The notes under the pieces: generated by a model
The model's database searches: none
The model's input: only the letters and a program-made list of their open reading frames with translations
What the model was told of the DNA's origin: nothing
Made by a program: the position numbers and the translations under genes
Assembly: GCA_947630625.1 (NCBI GenBank)
Contig: CANRIL010000002.1
Coordinates: forward strand, 1 to 64,000
DNA: 64,000 nucleotides
From: an uncultured Clostridia bacterium
GTDB lineage: Bacteria; Bacillota; Clostridia; Oscillospirales; CAG-272
Reading direction: 5' to 3'
Part shown: positions 56,967 through 64,000 of the stretch, piece by piece
Numbering within the stretch: the first letter of the stretch is position 1
Layout of the letters: each line of letters begins with the position of its first letter

Positions 56967-57941
56967 TTACTCTTCTTCCTTCTTGAGGTCGAGCCCCAGA
57001 GAATGCAGCTTCTGTTCTACTTCTTCAAGCGATTTCTTTCCGAGATTGCGGACCTTTATCATTTCGTCCTCGGTCTTGTTGATAAGATCCTCGACCGTGT
57101 CTATCCCCGCGCGCTTCAGACAGTTGAAGCTGCGCACGGACAGGTCAAGCTCCTCAATGGTCATCTCAAGAACTTTCTCTTTCATAGTCTCTTCTCTTTC
57201 GACCATTATCTCCGCATTCCTCGCCTCGTCTGAGAGGTTCACGAACAGGTTGAGATGCTCGTTGAGTATCTTGGCGCCAAGAGAAACCGCTTCTTTTGCC
57301 GATATTGTACCGTTTGTCTCGACTTCGAGCGTCAGTCTGTCATAATCCGTGATGTTGCCGACACGCGTGTCGTCGACTGTGTAGTTCACGTTGTAAACGG
57401 GCGTGTAGATCGAATCGGTATAAATTATGCCGACGGGGGCTGACACGCCGGATGAAAGACCAGCGGTGTGATTCTGCTTGTTCTTCTCCTGCGAAACGTA
57501 TCCGCGTCCGTAATCGAACGTGATCTCCATGCAGAAGCGGGCATTTTCACAGACGGTGGCGATGTGAAGATCAGGGTTGAGGATCTCAATATCGACATCT
57601 TCCTTGATATCGCCGGCAGTGACATCGCACGGACCGGTCACATCAATGGTAACTGTCTTCGGGCTCTGCGAATGAAGCTTCGCCACGATGCCCTTGATAT
57701 TGAGAACGATCTCTGTCACGTCCTCACGGACGCCGCTTATCGTCGAAATCTCGTGCAGAACGCCGTCGATCTTGATTGAAGAAACGGCGTAGCCGGGAAG
57801 GCTCGACAAAAGGACGCGGCGAAGCGAATTTCCGAGCGTCACACCGTAGCCTCGCTCGAGCGGCTCAACGATGAAACGGCCCTTTGTGCCGTCCTCGCTG
57901 ATGAGTTCGGTCATTATATTCGGCTTTTCTATTTCGATCAT
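56967..57941 (-). CDS. rpoA: RNA polymerase alpha subunit
   Basis: This 324-residue protein has the N-terminal assembly domain ([35 protein letters not shown]-type start, [17 protein letters not shown]) and C-terminal domain with [20 protein letters not shown]. The ATG at 57941 has GGAGGG 7 nt upstream; the ATG at 57956 is within that site. It lies after a 137-nt gap from rpsD that contains a GTCCGG/CCGGAC hairpin. Confidence 0.97.
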   Translation of the reverse strand: MIEIEKPNIMTELISEDGTKGRFIVEPLERGYGVTLGNSLRRVLLSSLPGYAVSSIKIDGVLHEISTISGVREDVTEIVLNIKGIVAKLHSQSPKTVTIDVTGPCDVTAGDIKEDVDIEILNPDLHIATVCENARFCMEITFDYGRGYVSQEKNKQNHTAGLSSGVSAPVGIIYTDSIYTPVYNVNYTVDDTRVGNITDYDRLTLEVETNGTISAKEAVSLGAKILNEHLNLFVNLSDEARNAEIMVEREETMKEKVLEMTIEELDLSVRSFNCLKRAGIDTVEDLINKTEDEMIKVRNLGKKSLEEVEQKLHSLGLDLKKEEE

Positions 57942-58078
57942 TCCATAACCCTCCATTGTTCAATTTTATGATAATCGTTTGACATTGTCCGGACCGTGCC
58001 GGACGGGATTATACATCAAATTGATATATACCGCGCCGAACGGGAGCCGCCTGGCGGCGGTAATATCGGAGCATGTTA

Positions 58079-58705
58079 TTACTTGGAATAGAGCTCGACG
58101 ATGAGCTGCTCGTTGAAATCGAAGTCGATGTCCTCACGTGCGGGCGCGGAGACGACCTTCGCCACCACATTCGTGCGGTCTACATCAAGCCACTTCGGGA
58201 TAACGGCAGTCTGCATGCGCTCAATGAGCTCCTTGATCTTCGAGGACTCGCGGCTCGCCTCACGAAGCGTGATCACGTCGCCCGGCTTGACGAGCATGGA
58301 CGGGATATTGACCTTTTTCCCGTTGAGACGGAAATGAGCGTGGAGCACGAGCTGACGCGCTTCCTTGTGGCTGGACGCCATGCCCATTCTGTAAACGACG
58401 TTGTCAAGGCGCGTCTCAAGGATCGCGAGCAGATTCTCACCTGTGATGCCCGGCTTCTTCTCAGCTGCGACATAGTACTTCTTGAACTGCTTCTCAAGTA
58501 CGCCGTAGTAACGTCTTGCCGTCTGCTTCTCACGGAGCTGACGACCGTATTCTTCTACCTTCTTGCGGGAGGTACCGTGCTGACCGGGGGCGCTGTTTCT
58601 CTTTACGACTGCGCACTTATCCGACATGCAGCGGTCGCCCTTGAGGAAGAGCTTCTTGCCTTCTCTGCGGCAAAGGCGGCACGAAGGTCCTGTGTATCTT
58701 GCCAT
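58079..58705 (-). CDS. rpsD: 30S ribosomal protein S4
   Basis: This 208-residue primary rRNA-binding protein has [18 protein letters not shown], the zinc-capable C9-x2-C with further C near 26, and the S4 RNA-binding fold [26 protein letters not shown]. It also acts as a translational repressor of this operon in other bacteria. AGGAGATAACTAAAG precedes the ATG. Confidence 0.97.
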   Translation of the reverse strand: MARYTGPSCRLCRREGKKLFLKGDRCMSDKCAVVKRNSAPGQHGTSRKKVEEYGRQLREKQTARRYYGVLEKQFKKYYVAAEKKPGITGENLLAILETRLDNVVYRMGMASSHKEARQLVLHAHFRLNGKKVNIPSMLVKPGDVITLREASRESSKIKELIERMQTAVIPKWLDVDRTNVVAKVVSAPAREDIDFDFNEQLIVELYSK

Positions 58706-58729
58706 CTTTAGTTATCTCCTCTCTGAATA

Positions 58730-59125
58730 TTAAACACGTCTGCGTTTCGGCGGTCTGCATCCGTTGTGCGGGATGGGTGTCACGTCCTTGATGAGCGTGA
58801 TCTGAAGCCCTGCTGCCGCGAGCGAACGGATAGCTGCTTCACGTCCCGAACCGGGACCGCGAACGTACACCTCAACCGTGCGGAGGCCGTGATCCATAGC
58901 GAGCTTGGCTGCGTGCTCCGCCGCCATCTGAGCTGCAAAAGGCGTCGACTTTCTCGAACCCTTGAAGCCCATCTCGCCGGACGATGCCCACGAGATCGTG
59001 TTGCCCTGCAGATCGGTCAGCGTTACGATCGTGTTGTTGAAGGTAGAGCTGATATGAGCGGCGCCTGATTCAATATTCTTGCGTTCGCGGCGCTTCTTAA
59101 TAACCTTTTTGGTTGTCTTTGCCAT
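58730..59125 (-). CDS. rpsK: 30S ribosomal protein S11
   Basis: This 131-residue protein shows [41 protein letters not shown] and the C-terminal [18 protein letters not shown]. It forms part of the platform near the E site. It lies 18 nt after rpsM in the usual order. Confidence 0.97.
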   Translation of the reverse strand: MAKTTKKVIKKRRERKNIESGAAHISSTFNNTIVTLTDLQGNTISWASSGEMGFKGSRKSTPFAAQMAAEHAAKLAMDHGLRTVEVYVRGPGSGREAAIRSLAAAGLQITLIKDVTPIPHNGCRPPKRRRV

Positions 59126-59143
59126 GACTTTACTCCTTTACCC

Positions 59144-59512
59144 TTACTTCTTCTTATTCGCGATCGTCTTGGCGGGACCTTTTCTCGTTCTCGCGTTTGT
59201 CTTTGTGCGCTGTCCTCTTACGGGCAGCCCCTTACGATGTCTGATTCCGCGGTAGCAGTTGATCTCGACGAGGCGCTTGATGTTGAGAGCCACGTCGCGG
59301 CGGAGGTCGCCCTCTACAACGTAGTGATTCTCGATCTCGTCACGGAGCTTCGCGATCTCATCCTCGGTCAGGTCCTTCGCACGCGTATCGGGATTGATGT
59401 TTGTCTTCTCGCATATCGCCGCCGCACTCGTGTGCCCTATACCGTAGATATAGGTGAGAGCGTACTCAATGCGCTTCTGGTTGGGGATGTCTACACCAGC
59501 AATACGAGCCAT
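59144..59512 (-). CDS. rpsM: 30S ribosomal protein S13
   Basis: This 122-residue protein has [25 protein letters not shown], the helix-turn region [32 protein letters not shown]-type tail and a basic C-terminus. It sits at the head and contacts L5. It follows rpmJ. Confidence 0.97.
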   Translation of the reverse strand: MARIAGVDIPNQKRIEYALTYIYGIGHTSAAAICEKTNINPDTRAKDLTEDEIAKLRDEIENHYVVEGDLRRDVALNIKRLVEINCYRGIRHRKGLPVRGQRTKTNARTRKGPAKTIANKKK

Positions 59513-59546
59513 TTAGTTTATCACCTCTCTTATTGTTCGCAGCGTC

Positions 59547-59660
59547 TCAGCCCTGTCTCTGCTTGTGCTTCGGGTTTTCGCAGATGACCATGACGCGCCC
59601 TTTTCTTTTGATGATCTTGCACTTTTCGCACATCTTCTTTACGGAAGGTCTTACTTTCAT
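59547..59660 (-). CDS. rpmJ: 50S ribosomal protein L36
   Basis: A 37-residue protein read from the ATG at 59660 to TGA at 59547: [17 protein letters not shown], then [19 protein letters not shown]. The zinc ligands C11, C14, C27 and H32 are all present, so this is the zinc-binding (C+) form. It lies between infA and rpsM as usual. Confidence 0.96.
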   Translation of the reverse strand: MKVRPSVKKMCEKCKIIKRKGRVMVICENPKHKQRQG

Positions 59661-59687
59661 TTTGTCTTCACCTTTCCCTGATTGTGT

Positions 59688-59906
59688 TTATTTGTTGCGC
59701 CAGGTTATGCGCCCTTTGGTGAGGTCGTAAACCGAAACCTCTACCTTGACGCTGTCGCCGGGCGTGATTCGGATATAGTTCATGCGGAGCTTTCCGGAAA
59801 TCTTCGCGGTAACTATGTGATCGTTCGGGAGTTTGACTTTGAACGTCGCGTTCGGCAGAGCCTCTATCACCGTTCCTTCAAACTCGATTACATCATCCTT
59901 CGGCAA
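59688..59906 (-). CDS. infA: translation initiation factor IF-1
   Basis: This 72-residue OB-fold protein has [40 protein letters not shown] and [13 protein letters not shown]. It blocks the A site during initiation. It follows the KOW protein by 2 nt and precedes rpmJ, in the Clostridia order. Confidence 0.97.
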   Translation of the reverse strand: MPKDDVIEFEGTVIEALPNATFKVKLPNDHIVTAKISGKLRMNYIRITPGDSVKVEVSVYDLTKGRITWRNK

Positions 59907-59908
59907 TG

Positions 59909-60244
59909 CTATTCTCCTTTCGGCGTTTCCTCTTTGTTTGCACGCGCGACGGCGCGCCTGATATCACCGTCTGTGTATCCGCCCGCATCTATCAGCAGAG
60001 AAAGCTCTTTGTCAGTGCCAAGCACGGTCAGGTGCTTTTGGCTCTTGAGCTTCGGGTCTGCGAGCCGCCGATGTGAACCATCGGCGATATACACTCTTTC
60101 GTCAGCCGGCGAGCCGCCGACTATGACGAAAATTCTGCCGGCCTCGCGCCCCATCGTCGCCCTGACGACCGTTCCTGTCAGTGCGGACGGGACTACGACC
60201 TTCGGCGCCCGGTCCTTGTGCTTTTTACGTCCGCCCACGCTCAC
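59909..60244 (-). CDS. KOW-domain RNA-binding protein (L14e-like)
   Basis: This 111-residue protein has a basic start, then [23 protein letters not shown], a KOW/SH3-like beta barrel related to ribosomal L14e/L6e/L27e, and a helical acidic tail. Such proteins lie between map and infA in Clostridia and are thought to act at ribosomes, but the function is unproven. The GTG start at 60244 overlaps the map stop (GTGA). Confidence 0.86.
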   Translation of the reverse strand: MSVGGRKKHKDRAPKVVVPSALTGTVVRATMGREAGRIFVIVGGSPADERVYIADGSHRRLADPKLKSQKHLTVLGTDKELSLLIDAGGYTDGDIRRAVARANKEETPKGE

Positions 60245-60993
60245 TCCACCTTCGTGAGGAGCTCGGGCCCGTTTTCCGTGATCGCGATCGAATGCTCATA
60301 GTGAGCCGACAGCGACCCGTCCTTTGTCTTGACCGTCCAACCGTCGGGCAGTTCGTAAACCTCGTACGTGCCGGCGTTCACCATCGGTTCGACGGCGATC
60401 GTCATGCCCCGGAGCAGACGCACGCCATGTCCCGCCGTGCCGAAGTTCGGCACCTCGGGGTCCTCGTGCAGCTCGGCTCCGACGCCGTGGCCTACATAGC
60501 GGCGGACTACGCTGTACCCGTGAGCGCGGACGTGCGAATCGACCGCATGACCGATATCGCCGATGCGGGCGCCTTCATGAATAACAGCGAGCGCCTTATA
60601 GAAGCTTTCCTCCGTTACGCGGATCAGGTCGGCGGCCTCATCTGAAACTTTGCCGACCGGGAACGTCCTTGCGCTGTCTCCGTTATAGCCGCGGTAACAG
60701 GCGCCAACGTCGATCTTGACAATGTCGCCCTCAAGGAGCACGCGCTTATGAGACGGAATACCGTGGATGACCTCGTCGTTCACGCTTACACACGCGGACG
60801 CCGGGAAACCGCCGTACCCGAGAAATGTCGGTCTTGCGCCGCATTTCTCGATGTACGTTCTGATCCTTTTGTCGATGTCCGCTGTCGTGACACCGGGTTT
60901 TATGATCTCCCCGGCAGCGAGTATCGCCTCGCCGGTGATCTTTCCGGCATCACGCATCAGCGAAAGCTGAACTGAATTTTTAAGATGGATCAT
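60241..60993 (-). CDS. map: methionine aminopeptidase, type I
   Basis: This 250-residue enzyme has the pita-bread metal ligands: Asp in VKIDVGACYRGYNGDSARTF, Asp 11 residues later, His in YVGHGVGAELHEDPEVP, Glu in IAVEPMV and Glu in HYEHSIAITE. It removes N-terminal methionine from new proteins. Between adk and the KOW protein, with which it overlaps by 4 nt. Confidence 0.96.
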   Translation of the reverse strand: MIHLKNSVQLSLMRDAGKITGEAILAAGEIIKPGVTTADIDKRIRTYIEKCGARPTFLGYGGFPASACVSVNDEVIHGIPSHKRVLLEGDIVKIDVGACYRGYNGDSARTFPVGKVSDEAADLIRVTEESFYKALAVIHEGARIGDIGHAVDSHVRAHGYSVVRRYVGHGVGAELHEDPEVPNFGTAGHGVRLLRGMTIAVEPMVNAGTYEVYELPDGWTVKTKDGSLSAHYEHSIAITENGPELLTKVE

Positions 60994-61008
60994 AAAGGGG
61001 TCTTTTCC

Positions 61009-61662
61009 TTAAAGGCATGCTTCGATCACACCGACGGTGAGCGCCGTCGTGTCTTCGAGCTTTTCCTGTCCGATGACGACACGGAGCAGTCCCTTCTCTT
61101 CGTAGTACGCGCGGAGGGGCTCCGTTTCACTGTGATACGTTTCAAGTCTGTGCTTCACTACCTCGGGATCATCGTCGCGGCGGCAGATGAGCTCGCCTCC
61201 GCACGCGTCGCAGTGCTCGTTATCCTTGGTCGGATTGTAGACCGTGTGATAAGTTGCCCCGCAGTCGCGGCAGACGCGTCTGCCCGACATGCGCGTGATG
61301 ATCCTCTCGTCCTCGACTTCGATGTCGATGACGGCCGTGAGACCGATGCCGGTCTCGTCGAACGCCCTTGCCTGAGCAAGCGTTCTCGGAAAGCCGTCAA
61401 GGATGAAGCCGTTTTTGCAGTCGTCCTCCGCGAGCCTCGACTTTATGATACCGACTATCACCTCATCCGGCACAAGTGCGCCCGATTCAACGTAGCCGGC
61501 TGCCAGAACGCCGAGTTCGGTTTTGGCGGCGATCGCTTCACGGAGTATCGCGCCTGTCGAAATGGTCGGTATGCCGTACCTTTCGGACGCGATTTCAGCC
61601 TGCGTTCCCTTGCCTGCGCCGGGAGCGCCGAAGAACATGAGTTTCAATGCCTTTTCGCTCAT
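61009..61662 (-). CDS. adk: adenylate kinase
   Basis: This 217-residue P-loop enzyme has LMFFGAPGAGKGTQ, STGAILREAI, ILDGFPRTLAQA and a long LID with zinc cysteines (CRDCGATYH, CDACGGEL). It converts AMP and ATP to two ADP. The ATG at 61662 follows AAAGGA; the gap to secY is 13 nt. A longer in-frame reading overlaps secY and is not used. Confidence 0.96.
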   Translation of the reverse strand: MSEKALKLMFFGAPGAGKGTQAEIASERYGIPTISTGAILREAIAAKTELGVLAAGYVESGALVPDEVIVGIIKSRLAEDDCKNGFILDGFPRTLAQARAFDETGIGLTAVIDIEVEDERIITRMSGRRVCRDCGATYHTVYNPTKDNEHCDACGGELICRRDDDPEVVKHRLETYHSETEPLRAYYEEKGLLRVVIGQEKLEDTTALTVGVIEACL

Positions 61663-61675
61663 AATATAACGTCCT

Positions 61676-62971
61676 TTACTCGAGGAAGCCGCGATATCCG
61701 CGAATGGACATCTGCGCTTCGATCTCTCTTGCAGTTTCGAGCGCAACGCCGACAACGATCAGGAGCGACGTACCGCCGAATGCAATACCGGAGAACGCAT
61801 TATTCGACGCGAGGTTCGCGATGATCGGGAGTATAGCCACGACCGAAAGGAACAGCGAGCCGATAAGCGTTATCTTATTGAGGACTTTTGTTATATACTC
61901 TGCCGTCGGTTTGCCCGGACGGAAACCGGGGATCGAACCGCCGTTATTCTTCAGGTTGTTCGCAACTTCAAGCGGGTTGAACGAGATCAGCACGTAGAAG
62001 TAACCGAACGCGATGATGAATACGAAGAGTATAAGCGGGTAAAACCAGGATTCGGACGAAAGGAACGTCACGAATCCGTTCCAGAACGATCCCTGCTTCG
62101 GCGGGAAAATAAGCGCCAGTGTCGCCGGGATCGCGAGGATCGAGTTTGCGAATATGACCGGCATAACGCCCGACATATTCAGCTTGAGGGGCAGATTCGA
62201 GCTCTGACCGCCGTACATCTTGCGGCCGACAACACGCTTCGCATAGACGACGGGGAGACGCCTTTCGCTCTCCGTTACGTATACGACGAAGTATATCATC
62301 AGAAGCGCAACGATGATCGCGATGATCGGAACTATAACGCCCCAGACGGTGCCGCTCGACACCATTGTGATGATCGTGTTCACGACACCTGCGCCGCCGG
62401 CGACGATGTTCGCGAAGAGGATTATCGAGATGCCGTTTCCGACGCCGTTCTCGTTGATCTTTTCACCGAGCCACATGACGAGGGACGAACCCGCGCAGTA
62501 GCAGGCGATGATGATGACTGCTGCAAACCAGTTGTTTGTCGTGAGCATGCTCTGGTTCCTCATGAGCATGTAGTAGCCGTAGCTCGTGATGAGCGCAAGC
62601 GCGACCGTGACATAACGCGTGATCTGCGCGATCTTCTTCTGACCTTCCTCGCCGTCCTTCTGCATCTTTTCAAGTGCAGGGATAGCGACGGTCAGAAGCT
62701 GCATAACGATGGATGATGTGATATACGGCGAGATACCGAGCGCAAACAGTGACGCTCTCTCGAATGCGCCGCCCGACAGAATGTTCAGATACTGGAACAT
62801 CGAGCCGCCCGTCTGATACATATAGAGGCTCAGGATGTTCGCGTTCACGAACGGAAGCGGGATCGCGACGCCTATGCGGTATATCAGTATGATCGAAAGT
62901 GTGAACAGGATCTTACGGCGAAGATCGGGGAGCTTAAACGCGTTTACTATCGGTGTAAACCAGCTTTTCAC
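61676..62971 (-). CDS. secY: preprotein translocase subunit SecY
   Basis: This 431-residue channel protein has ten membrane helices with family motifs IPLPFVNANIL, GISPYITSSIVMQLLT, NGISIILFANIV, GVMPVIFANSIL and LSVVAILPII. The start is GTG at 62971 (VKSWFTPIVNAFKLP), one nt after the rplO stop, with GAGGTG 7 nt upstream. It is the channel for the housekeeping Sec system, distinct from the SecA-like motor at 19.7-25.1 kb. Confidence 0.96.
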   Translation of the reverse strand: MKSWFTPIVNAFKLPDLRRKILFTLSIILIYRIGVAIPLPFVNANILSLYMYQTGGSMFQYLNILSGGAFERASLFALGISPYITSSIVMQLLTVAIPALEKMQKDGEEGQKKIAQITRYVTVALALITSYGYYMLMRNQSMLTTNNWFAAVIIIACYCAGSSLVMWLGEKINENGVGNGISIILFANIVAGGAGVVNTIITMVSSGTVWGVIVPIIAIIVALLMIYFVVYVTESERRLPVVYAKRVVGRKMYGGQSSNLPLKLNMSGVMPVIFANSILAIPATLALIFPPKQGSFWNGFVTFLSSESWFYPLILFVFIIAFGYFYVLISFNPLEVANNLKNNGGSIPGFRPGKPTAEYITKVLNKITLIGSLFLSVVAILPIIANLASNNAFSGIAFGGTSLLIVVGVALETAREIEAQMSIRGYRGFLE

Positions 62972-62972
62972 T

Positions 62973-63413
62973 TCAAGCCACCTCGGTCTTTCCACCGGCA
63001 GCCTCGATCTTCTCTTTAGCTGCACCAGAGAAGACCTTGGCGATAACGGTTAGTTTCTTTGTGATCTCCCCGTTGCCCAGTACCTTAAGGCCGTCCTGCG
63101 GCTTGCGCACTATTCTCTTTTCGAGAAGCGCGTTCATGTCGACTGTGGCGCCGTCTTCGAAAACGTTCAAATCGCTGACATTGACGACAGCATACTGCTT
63201 CGCAAAGCGGTTATAGAAACCTCTCTTCGGCAGCTTTCTGTATAACGGAAGCTGTCCGCCTTCAAATCCGGGTCTTACGCCGCCGCCTGAGCGGGCATTC
63301 TGACCCTTGTGGCCTTTGCCGGCCGTCTTGCCATTGCCAGTTCCGGTGCCTCTGCCTTTGCGCCATGCCTTGCGGGCTGAACCGGGGGCAGGTGAAAGTT
63401 CATAAAGCTTCAT
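62973..63413 (-). CDS. rplO: 50S ribosomal protein L15
   Basis: This 146-residue protein has [38 protein letters not shown] and [18 protein letters not shown]. It is a late-assembly protein of the large subunit. secY follows by one nt. Confidence 0.97.
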   Translation of the reverse strand: MKLYELSPAPGSARKAWRKGRGTGTGNGKTAGKGHKGQNARSGGGVRPGFEGGQLPLYRKLPKRGFYNRFAKQYAVVNVSDLNVFEDGATVDMNALLEKRIVRKPQDGLKVLGNGEITKKLTVIAKVFSGAAKEKIEAAGGKTEVA

Positions 63414-63452
63414 GGTTCTTCCTCCTTACAAGTTATTGTGCGTCACAAACGC

Positions 63453-63632
63453 TTACGCCTTTTCCACCTTGACGAGGTGGGAAAGAACCTTGACCTTGCC
63501 GGCAGTAGCGGCATTATCATCAAGAACTATGCTGTCGCCGATCTTGCGGAAGCCGAGCGATGCGGCCGTCGCGCGCTGATTCGGAGTCGAGCGGATGAGG
63601 CTTTTTGTAAGTGTGATCTTTACTTTTTCCAT
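63453..63632 (-). CDS. rpmD: 50S ribosomal protein L30
   Basis: This 59-residue protein reads MEKVKITLTKSLIRSTPNQ, then RATAASLGFRKIGDSIVLDD and HLVKVEKA. ATG 63632 fits the GGGGGT upstream better than the ATG at 63638. It lies between rpsE and rplO as usual. Confidence 0.95.
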   Translation of the reverse strand: MEKVKITLTKSLIRSTPNQRATAASLGFRKIGDSIVLDDNAATAGKVKVLSHLVKVEKA

Positions 63633-63645
63633 GATCATACCCCCA

Positions 63646-64000
63646 TCAGCCCTTCAGAGCGTCGACGGAGACGCCGCGGCTCTTCGCCACTGCCTCTGCC
63701 GTGCGGAGCTCACGCAGTCCCTCGAACGTCGCCTTGACGACGTTTACGGGGTTGTTGCTGCGCAGGCACTTTGCCCTGATATTCTTTATGCCCGCAAGCT
63801 CAAGAACGGCTCTGACCGTCTTGCCCGCGATGATACCTGTACCGGGAGCCGCCGGCTTCAGAAGGACTCTGCCTGCTCCGAACTCGCCGATGACCTCGTG
63901 CGGTATCGTCGTATCCTTCATGGATACGGTTATCATATTCTTTTTAGCGTCCTCGACTGCCTTGCGGATAGCCTCCGGCACCTCAGCCGCTTTGCCGAGA
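63646..64000 (-). CDS. rpsE: 30S ribosomal protein S5 (partial, N-terminus outside window)
   Basis: The reading runs off the window edge; 118 residues are seen. [51 protein letters not shown] and [17 protein letters not shown] are S5 hallmarks. It takes part in decoding fidelity. It is the first visible gene of the operon. Confidence 0.96.
   Translation of the reverse strand, partial: LGKAAEVPEAIRKAVEDAKKNMITVSMKDTTIPHEVIGEFGAGRVLLKPAAPGTGIIAGKTVRAVLELAGIKNIRAKCLRSNNPVNVVKATFEGLRELRTAEAVAKSRGVSVDALKG

Overview
The window looks like chromosome from a spore-forming member of the Clostridia (Bacillota), probably an Oscillospirales/Ruminococcaceae-type anaerobe. The evidence is the gpr-spoIIP sporulation pair, a RicT-type PSP1 protein, a two-cluster ferredoxin, the TIGR03960/TIGR03936 radical-SAM pair, DUF4364, DUF421/DUF4363 and YbjN proteins, GC-rich coding DNA and consensus sigma-A promoters with 16-18 bp spacers. 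No tRNA, rRNA, transposase, phage gene or CRISPR array was seen.

Layout. 1-8.4 kb: 3' part of a glycoside-hydrolase-like protein, sirtuin, Xaa-Pro aminopeptidase, a lone AAA ATPase with a nuclease-like tail, a two-domain lipoprotein, and a YihY/BrkB membrane protein. 8.6-12.8 kb: polytopic membrane protein plus TelA, then an ABC-F ATPase. 12.9-15.0 kb: two YbjN paralogues and DUF177-rpmF. 15.2-19.6 kb: holB, ricT, a 58-residue ferredoxin, a TrmN6-like methyltransferase and rsmI. 19.7-25.1 kb: one 1803-codon gene encoding TIR, a STAND/NB-ARC-like ATPase, a helical-repeat middle and an almost complete SecA-type motor. 25.3-38.3 kb: acpP, a membrane-anchored unknown, NimA-like flavoprotein, MBL hydrolase, endonuclease IV, aldehyde dehydrogenase and a MarR regulator, mreB, comF, recD2, metK, a small exporter, DUF421/DUF4363. 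38.4-44.3 kb: radical-SAM pair, a degenerate P-type-ATPase-like protein, rlmB. 44.5-49.8 kb: LytTR regulator, kinase without a membrane sensor, and two ABC exporter subunits. 50-56.5 kb: zinc-ribbon protein, sigma factor, DUF4364, OppA-like lipoprotein, gpr, spoIIP. 56.6-64 kb: the end of the ribosomal-protein operon (rpsE to rplQ with secY, adk, map, infA, rpoA).

How genes fit together. The ribosomal block is a canonical co-directional operon ending in a strong terminator. The regulator/kinase pair probably drives the ABC exporter pair through a 21-bp-spaced direct repeat typical of LytTR sites. MarR probably represses itself through a palindrome at its own start site. gpr and spoIIP have candidate sporulation-sigma promoters.

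The most unusual element is the TIR-STAND-SecA gene. It has its own promoter, is flanked by housekeeping genes, and its SecA region keeps all main ATPase motifs while its STAND nucleotide site looks eroded. A defence or NAD-linked signalling role is inference only. The degenerate P-type ATPase and the LytTR-linked exporter are the next most interesting.
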